NCBI GenBank assembly: GCA_024529925.1
Contig: JAFEUB010001171.1
Span: 2,211,709-2,275,708 of the forward strand
Length of the DNA: 64,000 nucleotides
Direction: 5' to 3'
Origin: Ophthalmolycus amberensis
Lineage: Eukaryota; Chordata; Actinopteri; Perciformes; Zoarcidae
In this document: positions 53,314-64,000 of the stretch, piece by piece
Position numbering within the stretch: the stretch's first letter is position 1
Layout: every line of letters starts with the position of its first letter
Translations under genes and position numbers: made by a program
Notes under the pieces: model-generated
What the model was told of the DNA's origin: nothing
What the model saw: the letters and a program-made list of their open reading frames with translations, nothing else
The model's database searches: none

Positions 53314-54970
53314 CTGTGAAAGGAAACATACAAGATTTCCAGATCTTAGGTAAAGGTAACATGATTTAATACATGCCCTTCTACAATTTACATGAGGGAG
53401 CAAAAAAATGTTTGTGAACGTTGGCCTGCTTTTCCCCACAAGAGACAAATGCTTCGCACTCCACCGGAAGAGATGGGAAGAGGTCGCACTGTGAGCAGCA
53501 TAATTGGGGTATGACTGCTGCCAACACATTATCCACCTCCCGCTGTGTAATTCACAAACACACTGACGCATATGCACTTAGCACACACACACACACAAAA
53601 CATTTAAACAGACCTCGCAGGAAACCCACGTGATGCTTGGAGATCCTCTGCTTATTTTTACAACTTTCCTTTCCAGCATCCAAAACAAACAGCAGCTAAA
53701 TATGTAAATGCGCTCAGCAAGAAAGTGAGGGGAAACAAGTCTGTGATGAGGTCTTTAAACATGTTGAATGATGTACGATGGGGTCGCTTCAGGTCTCAGA
53801 CGAAAGGTTCTTTAGCTACCATTTTGTTTTAATTCTCAGCCCTTAATGTGGGTCCCACATTATACTATATCTTTCCTTAATGCGTGCTGGCATAAAAACA
53901 GTCAGTCCTGAACTGTTATTAGTTTCACTAATGCAGTGACACATACATCCAGGTGCACTGCAATCACCCTGTAATTAAATGTTTTACTTTATTTGTGAGG
54001 GACCTGCTAGTGCAGTTACTAGTGTGAGGGAGGGGACGTTATTGTCCCAGATTGGCATGCTATCTCAGTCCCGGAAATAAAGTAATGTCCTGCTGTCAAA
54101 GCTAATCTGTCACACTCGAGGAAATTGTGTGAATGAACAGACACAGCCCACATCCATTAATGGTCCTCAGAGACAATAGTGGTTATCTAAAAGCCATGCT
54201 GGGGCACAGTAACAGGGCAGGTAGAGGGAAACTACATGATCACACCCACCGGCTGGTTACTCTGGTATTAACGGGCACAATCAGGGAAAAAAAAATCAAC
54301 ACTTTGAGTGATTTAAGAAATTAAACGCGTCAATAATTTTACGAACTGCTATTAAAGGGACATCCGAGCATTTGTGTCACCTGATCTGGAGTTTATTTTT
54401 TGTCAGTAACTTTGAAGCAAGAAGGTGATACAGTTCCTCTGATGGTTTTAATCGTCACACTATTTATTTTCTTGTGTGGGTGTACACACGTGTAGCACCT
54501 TCAATGACCAGAGTTGGTGTGTGTGTGTGAGAACGAGCAATCCACGACTCTCATTCTTAACAAAACGTCAAACAAAATCATCCATGTGTGTGGTTGAGTG
54601 TGTGTGTGTGTGTGTGTGTGTGTCTCAGGTTACTGAATGTGACAGTCTATATGGGGCCGGACAAAGACAAGGAGTTGGAACGCTGCTTACATAAATAGAA
54701 TAATTAATTATCCAATCAGATCTCAGAGCACAATGGACACTCTGCACATAAAGCAGGGCTCCGGAAAAGATCTTTGCTGTCCTGTTATCTGCATGACTGC
54801 CCCTTTAGTCGAAACACACACACACACATTTAAGCTGATGGGTCCATCTTCTTAGCTCATTTTTATCTTATGAAACAAGGTTTAGAAGCTGCCATATGGC
54901 CCATCAGTGCTCCAGACAGCTGTAGCCAAGCTCCTGATCCCACACTGCAGCCACAGGACAGAACGGGCGC

Positions 54971-55009
<39 letters not shown>

Positions 55010-56137
55010 CAGCTGGACCTTCATCACCGCTTCAGGACCTTGTTCACAACTTTTACCTGCTTGATCTCAGTAAACTGAGCAACGCTGTGAGGAATCTCCG
55101 ACAATGTCAAAAGCCCAGACAGTTATTTATTAATAGGTCAGTTCACCTACATTATATAACATAAGAGCGGCACCTCCTTGTAAAAACAGCGTCCAGATTA
55201 GTCCCGACAACGCACAGACCTCAATGTGAACACAGACACTTCTCCTACAGATGATAGCCTCTAGAAAAGCTTTGAACAGCATGTTGAACATTTGAAATGT
55301 AACGTCATTTTTTCAAATGTGTTCATCCCACCATTGTATTGAAAGAAATATTTGCGAGAGATATATCAAAATCTGGACAATTAAAAACCTAAACTATCTG
55401 CATGGCTAGAGGTACATGAAAAAAAAGCACCAAACCTTTAATGATATACTTTTTCCTATGACCCCACTTCTTCACTTTCCTTCACACAGCTGAACTTTGA
55501 GATATCACTGCACCACCCAACAGATAATTCAGGCATCTTGGCTCAGTGTATCTGCGTAAAAGCCCTGTTGAGCTCCCTCTCACACAGTCCTTGACGATCA
55601 TTTGTCCAGCTCTATTTTTAAAGACACCCACCAGGTCAAGGACAACAGAGACCATTTAGAATAGCGTGCAGGTGTCTCACGAGGCCAGCACCCTTAACAG
55701 GTGAGTGACGGGATAACTGGTCTTTGTGTGTTAACAGTCTCGTTGTGAATTACACAAGAGGAGTCACCACAAAGTCATTGTACTCAATAACCTCTTTAAA
55801 ATCAATCGCAGTCTCCCACTCGTATTCTTGAACCTATTAATAACTTGAATATTGTATCCTAAAATCCCACACCCAAAAGGTAAATATACCGTAACAGTAA
55901 AGACTTGACTTAAGTTCAGTGCTTATGGCCACATGAAGCACAGTGGAATTAATCTTAAAAGACATAATGAGAGGCAAACATATATCAAAACAGTTTAAAA
56001 GATCCCACAATTCATTAAGATATTTAAAGTAACATGAGATCATTATCAACCGTACTGTGCCGTTGAGCCTGCACCTGCCTGGAGTCTGGTATTAAAGAGG
56101 GCTGCTGTTTGAAAAGTGAAGAAAAAACTTTTGCTAC
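53314..56137. other. tinagl1 5' intron
   Basis: The acceptor TTTCCTTTCACAG lies just above 53313 on the minus strand, and a donor (AAG followed by GTAGCA) lies at 56138/56137. This 2.8 kb interval is therefore probably the intron within the 5' untranslated region. It holds CA/GT tracts at about 54600-54622 and 54974-55005. Confidence 0.5.
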
Positions 56138-56280
56138 CTTGATTTGAGAGAGAAATGCTGGCGTGGTAATCCGAGAGAAAACTGCAGAGGTTTGCTGGTG
56201 TGCTGCTCAGGAAGTCATCCACAGGTAGAGAGGTAAAAAGTCTGTCTCTCTAGTCTCTGTTCCTCGCTCTCTCTCACTGG
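56138..56280 (-). other. Likely non-coding first exon of tinagl1
   Basis: On the minus strand a TATATAG box is followed by about 140 bases ending in CTCTCAAATCAAG and a GTAGCA donor. This would join to the acceptor at 53313, nine bases before the start codon. The exon is inferred from signals only. Confidence 0.45.
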
Positions 56281-56306
56281 ATCTGCTCTGTCTGACTCTG
56301 TCTTCT

Positions 56307-56313
56307 CTATATA
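56307..56313 (-). promoter_or_regulatory. TATA box of presumed tinagl1 promoter
   Basis: TATATAG on the minus strand, placed so that transcription would start near 56280, just ahead of the inferred first exon. Spacing to the exon fits a TATA-driven start. Confidence 0.45.
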
Positions 56314-59300
56314 CAGGCAGTAAGAAGGTTTAACCACTCCCCCCTCTGACCCCCCTTCATTCTCTGCCCTGTGCCTGCTTCACTGCCTCAAATCTGTGCT
56401 CTCTCCCTCACACACACACACACACACACACACACTTTCCCTTTGCTATCTCTTCATGCCTTTCCTCTCTTTATCAGAATGGAACCTCCGATCTGAAAGT
56501 GAAATGGTTTGCACTCATGGACATTTACTCTTTCCTCAGGTTTCTTCTTCTATATTCTTTCTACTTTCACTAACAGCAGCGGCGGTTTCCCCTCCACTGT
56601 ATCTGTGGCTTTTCCCTGCAGGGCCAAAGCTACTTGTCCCTCTGTGGTCGACACAGTGGTTGGTACTGCTGACCTCCATCTAGTGGTCACGGGTTGCATA
56701 TCTTCACGTCAGGCAGCCAGGAAATTATGGGATAGCCCGTTAAAGACCTCCCAGCTTCTAGAAATGTACAAACTGGCCTCCGGAGGTGGAGTTTTGGCAG
56801 GTGTTTTAGGCAGGCCAAGTACTCTGAATGTACTAGAATATTACAGATGTTTTCTTTCTGCATGATCCACGCGTCTGGAATCTGTTTACACCATTTGCCT
56901 CTATTTTGAACCATCTTCTCTTCAACCTGAAGGGATTCAGTTCAGGAAATGATAAAGGGTTAGAGGCTTTTTTAACTAAACCAAACCGGTAAGCATCAAA
57001 GCGTTTTGTAATTTAGCATCCATGGATAAAATACTCAACCCTCTCATATGATTCAGTCTGCCGAAGATAAGTTTATACCTGATGCCAAAAGACACAATAT
57101 ACAAAATATCAGCAATTTCCACTTTTAAGTGTGAATGATTTGTTTTGGCTCGAATACTGAATCGGTATTTAGGAGACTGACATGGTGGTCCCAAAAGACA
57201 CAGCTGTGCCATAGACCCCCCCCCCCCCTTTGGGGTTGATCAATGCGCTAAAGGCTGAATCAATAACTGAGACACTGTGTAGGTAGGTGAGGACTGCAGG
57301 GTTCCCAATACAGACAAAAGAGAACATCGCCCACACAAAGGTACTTAAATGCCCGTTCATTTAACTTGCTCAACATAATTAGCACTTGTAGAACATTTAC
57401 AGAAAATGGACAGTGACCTCTCACAGGTCAGCCATGCCCCTGATGAGAATCTGCCGATACTCTTGTCTCCCAAAATGAAATAAATGGCAGACAGACAGTT
57501 TTAAACATCCACTGCAAAGAAGCCTTTGTGTGACTTCTCACCACAGTCTGCCGTTTTTGATGTTGCTCCAAAACCTGCTCAAACTTTGATTCTAATATGT
57601 TGACAAACTATTTGAACATCTGAAACTCTGCTAAATCAAATAAATGATCTTCCACACTTTTTGTACAATAAATAAATAAAAAACATCATACAATGCTGCT
57701 CGAGGTCCCACCACAAAGACCTTTAAACTAGAACGCATTCAGACCTCTGCTCGTTATTGAGACGCAACCTTCTGTAAAAACTGATTGTGATGTTGAATTG
57801 GTGCTTGGCATCTTGCCTAAAAGCCTGGTTGGAGCATAACTATATGAAGGTGTGAATAATCAATCATCTGAATCAGTGTCTCTACCTTACATGACAGAAG
57901 TGAAAAACTCTCAGACGTTTGAGACAGTTCTGGGTAACATGTTTGCTTTTCACACTATAATTACGGCTTTAACACGTCTTACTCAACCTCCTGAAGAAAG
58001 GTGCTCTAAGCTGCGTTTACGGCGTCTTATTGTCACCACCGTCTCAATTATTGTCACAAGTTTTACTGTAGATGTTGTTTACCATCAAGTGAAGATTGAT
58101 TCAGTTGCACTAACATGTAAAGAATGCTATTTCGCACAGCTACTGGCAGCAAATGAGTCATGTATAGAAGGCTATGCTTCATTTACGGTAATTGCACAAG
58201 CGGTTGATTGTAGCCATCTGTAGGAGAAGGTGTGTGTGTGTGTGTGTGAGGACCCTCAGATAGCACCCCTGAATCAGAAGAGGAAGTCACCAGAGGAGGG
58301 AGTGCAAGTGATTCATTTCCATTTCATCAGTGACGACAAGGAGAGTGAATCACAACGGATGGCTGTTAGAAATATGTTTCACAAGATCTGTAGGCGTTGT
58401 GTTGTGAGACTTATGTATGGGTTTACAATTGATATGTCCACACGCCGGCCCGACCCACCCTGTGGTGACTCAGGCCTTAACAAGCCCTCCAGATGTTTAA
58501 CCGTGACTCGTCATTCTTGAGGGCAGCAGCAGATAAAGGGAACCAGATAGCAGATCAGCGGGGCTTCTGTTTGTGATGTCATTTCCCCGAAAATAGACTG
58601 AACTGTGGAGGTTGAGGACACACATGGCAACAATGGAGCCTATACATACACAAAGAACCCTCAGCGGGGGGACACTACAGAGGAAGGCAACACACACACT
58701 CACAAAAAAGAAAAAAGTTGCGTGCACTTACAGATGCATTTGTATTAATGGACATTAAATGCGTTTAATAAGGAAACTTTAGGAAGAATAATCTAACATT
58801 GAGTTTGAACTTGACAGACACATGGTGTTGGCCCGACACACACACAAACACACACCCTGAGGAACAATCCCTCTCTTTCTCCCGATCATTGCATCACAAT
58901 CCTCCCATGATGCAACGCAGCAAGGCCCGGGAATCCCAGCTGCACCGTGTCAGGGTGGAGGTCTCCTCTCCTGACCCCATGGAGGAGTGGACACATGTCC
59001 ATATCCAGCCCTCTGGTGCATTTCCTGTTCCAGGAACACGCGTAATGACTGCAGCCGATAGTCAACAAGAATGTGCGTGCTCGCGGCACACACACACACA
59101 CACACGTGTACAGTGTGCATCAACAATCGTTCTCAATTTCTCTGACTCAGTTAGCAGCAGGTGTATGGAAACACACCCACATGGTAGTGTTGATGAGAAG
59201 CACAGACATTTGGGAGACTATCAGAATTTTCATTGTACTGTTTGTTCTCTCTTTTCTGCAGCTGGAGTTGACAGTTTTGTTTTCGAGAGCAGTCGGTGTA

Positions 59301-60954
59301 CTTTTGTTTGGAGGCTACATGGCTTCAACAAAGTAACCCCAACCCAAACAACTTCATGGGGTGGGATATGAGATACATCTATACTAGCCCCCCTTCTCTC
59401 TATAATCCTCTCACCAAGGTCAGTTTCAGGCTCACATTCCTTCTCATGGTGAGTAAAACAGGTCTTAATGCTTTGAGGGGATCTACATTTGCCTTTGTTC
59501 AGAATATCTCCAAGACACAACACCTGTCCCTCAGTCAGTGTAGACGAGAAAAGGACGGTTAAAGGAAGAACTTTTTTCAACACGACTGCATGGATGTGAA
59601 AGTCCTTATAATGCCGAGGTTAGCAGATTTGAAACTAAGCTGGAATTTTGGTCAATTCCTGGAAATGACAGAGTTAAAGGTCAAACAAGATGATGGTAAC
59701 AACTAAGTAGAAACACTAGAGATACACACTGCGCACACACGTATATCTGTATATACCGTACGCCGTAAACTTTCCTGTTATACACAAAAGGAAGAACGGA
59801 GGAATTACATTATTGTGCTACTAATTTATTTGTAAATACATTTTGAGGAGATTAAGGACCTGAACATGACTGACACCGTAAAGCATCCTGAGTGCTGTGG
59901 GTGGTCATGTTTCGGCAAAAAAAATAACTTTGGTCTCGGTTGAATGTTTATAAAGTCAACATGTCATGTCTTGTGCTTTCTCAATATTTAACCAAGACCA
60001 TGATCTTTTCCTAAAGTTAAGTTAAAGGTGCATAATATGGGATTGAGAATATTTCAGTGGTGTCTTATTTCATTCTCTGCTCAGGCATTACATCACTGTA
60101 TCTTTACATAGATTGTAGTTTTCTGCTTTATTGGTGTATATTGCATACAAATGTAAATCATGCTTTAGGTGAATGTTGTCTTTTGTCACTGAATGTTTTC
60201 CAAATGTTTATTAAAACGGTTGATTTTTTGTGTCCAAGCAGCATTACTTCAAAGTACGCTGTTACAAATCACTAATATATAAACATAATTTCTAATAGAC
60301 ACGGTTGCGAAAATCTTTTTTATTTTATTTTATTTTATTTTTTTAAATGGTAACTATATGACATCATTTTGCATACAAACACAGAAAGTAAGTTTCCACA
60401 GTCTCCATCAATGTCAAACACATTCACCATCATGTGAGGAAGAAATGGATTGCTCAGCACGTTAGTGAAGATCAGTCTGTCTGTCACCTCTGCCACCCTC
60501 ACGTGTCTTGTCTCAAATGATTCAAATCAATTGTGAAACCACTGACTTGCAGATTGATTATTGCTGACTGAGAAGTGACATATTCTGAATCATTAAGTCC
60601 GAAGAAAAACTGAAACGCTGAAAATCTCTGAACTTCATTCAAGTCAGCAAAATTAAGTTTTGTTTGATAAGATTCATGAACAAGCTCAGCAGTTTCAGTG
60701 AGTTATGTTCAGGACTTAGGAACAGATGTTTCTTGTATGCTAACTAACATCACTAGTTACGCTGATGTTTAGCATCGTGTCACTTAGCAACCCAGTTTAG
60801 GCATCATTCCAAGACTACATATAACGTATTTATCATTCGCTGACGAGGAATAACAATGTCATTTTGGTTGAAAGTAATTGTATCACTTTGTTGTCAAATT
60901 AAAGCGTTGAAAAACTCCATACAGGAAAACACACACACAAAGTAAATAATGGTC
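56314..60954. other. Intergenic region right of tinagl1
   Basis: Short CA tracts (56409-56434, about 58229-58249 and about 59089-59105) and a 13-base C run at 57216-57228 are present. Many short open frames exist, but none has a recognisable domain or coherent splicing. Confidence 0.55.
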
Positions 60955-61030
60955 TTCAAGCACTGTCCCTTCAATAAGATATTGATATTTTATTACTTTA
61001 AATGAAATTGCACGATATCGCCAGCCCCAA
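60955..61030 (-). mobile_element. GGGCTGGCGATAT-type teleost repeat end
   Basis: The minus strand begins GGGGCTGGCGATATCGTGCA and continues AATTTCATTTAAAG then AAAATATCAATATC. This is a frequently repeated teleost sequence. A second diverged copy lies in the opposite orientation at 62068. Confidence 0.5.
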
Positions 61031-61527
61031 AGATTACACATTATGAAACAGTCAGTCAGTGCTTTGAGGTGACTCTTTGTTTAATTAAGTGCAGACCTCC
61101 AACATTTAGTTGTTGCCACATGTTTAAGTGACTGTATGTGGCATGCAGAGGCTTGTTTCTTTGATTGTTTTGTACTTCTCAGCTGTGCATACATAGCTCT
61201 GGTGTTTACATGGAAGTGCTCAAATATTACTGACTGGTTGTACAAACTGTTGAAATCACCACTTCTACTGTAAAAAAACAAAAAGAGTCAATTGAAAGAC
61301 TCATTTGGGGGAAGAGATTCTTAACGTCCAAGGGAGGACATGTTACATTGGACAGAGAAGGAAACACTTTCACGAGGATCTGTCCAGATTTGAGATGCGT
61401 GTATCCTCTGGGAGAAGAGAGGAAAAGCTCCTCATAGATTCCCCCTCCAATACACACCCTCTCCCTGGCCTATGATGTCATCGCTTCGCTTTAAACAAAA
61501 AGACAAGAGGAGGCATCAGGTGGTGAA

Positions 61528-61554
61528 CCCCCCCCCCCCCCCCCCCCCCCCCCC
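61528..61554. repeat. Poly(C) run, 27 bases
   Basis: Twenty-seven consecutive C, followed by CCATCCATCCATCC-like simple sequence to about 61590. The proline-rich open frame across it is caused by the run. Confidence 0.9.
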
Positions 61555-62067
61555 TCCACCACCTCCATCCATCCATCCCTCCATCCCCACAGGGACTGAC
61601 CCAGCTGTGGTGTTGGATCAATACCCGTCAACCCTGCCCTCATCCATCCATTCACTGAAGGTACTCATCTCTCCTAATGGAGCACAGTACATCCACCAGA
61701 CCGTTCTACGGACCACTTTAAAAAGGCACAGCCTACCATTTAAAACTGCAACATTTTGCACGCAAAATCAATTCAATACACACTTGGGTGCGGTAAAGAA
61801 ACCTTCAATTTTACCGTGTCAAATTAAACAAAGGTGAACATTGACTCGCAAATTTGCGTTGTTGACCAACAGCAAACCGTCTTCACAGTGTTGACCTTTG
61901 AGGTTACAAAGAGCAAAGTTGAGAAAGGTAACGTAGCTGTTATTCAACCCTCCTCTTGGAATATGATCTGCTCCAAAAAAAGAGGAATTTTCATGGCAAT
62001 TTTGCAAAAACTGTGTGAATGTATTGTCCCAATCAATAACGGCCAAGCAACCAAGCTTGCTAACTGT

Positions 62068-62170
62068 TAATTAGGGCTGGGAGAAAATTTTAAATGATAA
62101 CTATAGCTAGCTATCTTTCTAAGGAATCATATCATGATGGAATAATATATCGTGATATTCAATTGCGTTG
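62068..62170 (+). mobile_element. GGGCTGGGAGA/ATATCGTGATATT teleost repeat fragment
   Basis: TTAGGGCTGGGAGAAAATTT is followed by ATAATATATCGTGATATTC. This is the same repeat type as at 60955 but in the opposite orientation and more diverged. Confidence 0.5.
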
Positions 62171-62793
62171 CCTACATCATACCATGAAGTTAAATTAATT
62201 CACAAAATGCTATTCACACAAAACCATAAATGCATGTTTGCATCTCATGCTAGAGTCTAAAAGTGCTGAGTCACTTTATTTAAGAAAATACTGACCCATC
62301 AAGTGATAGCCTAAGAAGTATGACTCATTGCAGCGTGACTCGTGTACAGCTTGATTTCATTGAGAGTACATCTTCCAGCGTGGAGGCCGGTTTGGCCTGG
62401 AGGAATGATTTTTGTTATATTTGGAGCAGACTGGGGATCAGAGGGCCAGCGGTGAGCCTCAGCAGCGCTCCACACCTCGCCTGTGTTTATCATCCGTTTA
62501 TCCTGTCCAACTTGCACGACTGATACACAAGCGATCTACTGAATAAACATCTCATGGTTTAAAACAATTTGTTTATTCTGGTAAAATAAAGATTTTTTTT
62601 AAATGGCTTGCTCAGTGTTATTTTAGGCCAATTTAATCCAGTCTCTTTTAATTTGACCTCTTCTTTCTCCCACTCCTCTGTTAGTCCAACAAGTTTAAAA
62701 ATGTACTCTGGCCTCCGTGGTTTGTGCTCAGTCACAATGGGACTCTTTGGCTACAGGAAGTGTGTGCGAGTGCATTAAATAAGCCTACAAACA

Positions 62794-62820
62794 GCATTCA
62801 TGACCACCGGTCATGAATGC
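62794..62820. repeat. Perfect 12-bp hairpin with 3-base loop
   Basis: GCATTCATGACC at 62794-62805 and its exact reverse complement at 62809-62820 are separated by ACC. It abuts a much longer hairpin on the right. Confidence 0.95.
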
Positions 62821-62890
62821 CGGACCCAACGCAGGGCTCTGGAGCAACGAATGCACCATTCGTTGCTCCAGAGCCCTGCGTTGGGTCCGG
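62820..62890. repeat. Perfect 34-bp hairpin with 3-base loop
   Basis: The arm at 62820-62853 (begins CCGGACCCAACG, ends CAACGAATG) is an exact reverse complement of 62857-62890. The loop is CAC. The arms are GC-rich in an AT-rich setting, and pairing stops abruptly outside them. Confidence 0.97.
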
Positions 62891-64000
62891 GGCAGGAGGC
62901 AGCAGACGGGGACCGTACGAGCACAGCCCTCATTGTTTACCAGTCAGTGTCACAGCAGCGAGATTGTCTCCCTCAGAGGCGACAACAGGCTGGCAAAGAC
63001 TTGAGATTACATTCCTGGACGCCCGCGGAAAATCCAGCAGCATGTCGTACACAAACAGTTACCACAGAGACCAGGACAGAAACGGGAGAAACAGAAGTGT
63101 TGAGAAGCAGAGTGTTTGGGTTGTCTCACAAATGTCAAGAGGGGGACAGAGGCATCGACTCGGAGCCCGAGAGCTATAAATGGAAAGTGTTGTTGTTGTG
63201 AAATGCACTTAATGTAAAATGCAGTCGAGTCACATGTTTTTAAATGGAAAGCATTAACAGTCTCAAGTTAAGCACTTTATCGGGAATTCTACTTCACCTT
63301 ACTCATGTTCAGTGGGTGTTCGGTCTCAAGATAATAACAACAATAGTGCTAGTAAAGACAGTGGTTCCCTCAATTATGTGTTCATTTATACAAAAGGATA
63401 TTTATTTTTTTGATTCAATATATGGCCAAATGTATGTGGATACCTGGTCAAAACATTTTACTGTTTGAGTTTATTCCACGGTGCAACGGGTAAAAAAATA
63501 AAAAGGTAAAGTCACATTTTAAATAATTTCGTTACTTATTGTTTAGGTGATTTGCAGATGTTTTTCTATTTATGCTGTTTTTTTATTCTAGGATACCTAC
63601 TCACTATCATTCACACACCGTTTTGTTTACAGAAGAACAACCACCAACTGTATATTTCGACTAGAGCAGAAACCATGGTGCTCATGAACAAAACACATCT
63701 TGTGATGACTGGAAAGTGGGAGCAAACATACAATGTTTTCAGAGTTAATCATAATTTGATGATGCAAGTTTTTTCAGCAAAACATAACATTTCTATACTA
63801 AAGAAAAGTTGTTGTTGAATGTGATTTTGTGTGTTCTTAACAAAACACAAATGTATTGAACTCAGGTGACAGTAAATTAATATTTTCGAACTTCTGCAAA
63901 TTACTACAAAACCTTGTGGATTGACAGAAAGGTGTGAGAAAAAGAAAAGTTGTTTTTGTGTATTTGTAGGAGCACATCTGTTGGAAACCATGTATTTGAA
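62891..64000. other. Non-coding right flank
   Basis: AT-rich sequence. I recognise neither gene nor repeat in it. Confidence 0.5.

Noticed and set aside
61472..61837. Proline-rich open frame of 121 codons
   Set aside because: It depends on the 27-base poly(C) run and CCATCC simple repeat, and is otherwise without recognisable similarity.
62794..62890. Hairpins as a microRNA precursor
   Set aside because: A 3-base loop and a fully perfect 34-bp stem are unlike animal microRNA precursors, which have larger loops and mismatches. No paired flanking basal stem is visible.

Overview
The window is nuclear genomic DNA from a ray-finned fish, most likely a percomorph teleost. The evidence is small to mid-sized introns with GT/AG borders, five vertebrate-specific gene families, very frequent (CA)n/(GT)n microsatellites, and several interspersed repeats of a kind common in teleosts. 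There is no CRISPR array, no bacterial-style operon and no intact transposase or reverse transcriptase. I rebuilt every gene model by hand, by reverse complementing, matching splice donors and acceptors and checking codon phase across each junction. All five models close exactly in frame.

Layout from left to right. Positions 1-3550 are non-coding, with a 187-bp (CA)n tract. 3551-14030, minus strand: a zinc finger protein 385 family gene (8 coding exons, 391 aa). 14031-19093: intergenic, with a CAGTGGTGG-type repeat. 19094-20688, minus: rab25 (5 exons, 211 aa). 23183-28681, minus: ubqln4 (11 exons, 645 aa). 28682-31110: upstream regions of ubqln4 and lim2, with composite repeats. 31111-32242, plus: lim2 (4 exons, 173 aa). 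37766-53306, minus: tinagl1 (11 coding exons, 475 aa), with a likely non-coding first exon and TATA box near 56140-56313. 56314-64000: intergenic, with repeats and an unusual pair of perfect hairpins at 62794-62890.

The genes are not a pathway. They cover a nuclear RNA/DNA-binding zinc finger protein, an epithelial recycling GTPase, a proteasome shuttle factor, a lens fibre membrane protein and a secreted matricellular cathepsin-like protein. lim2 is the only plus-strand gene. It diverges from ubqln4 and converges on tinagl1.

I see no undescribed multi-gene system. The points most worth following up are a 16-unit coding minisatellite in ubqln4 that encodes a proline-glycine tetrapeptide repeat, a missing zinc ligand in finger 1 of the znf385 gene, a CA microsatellite that forms the start of a rab25 intron directly behind its splice donor, and the adjacent perfect hairpins near 62.8 kb.
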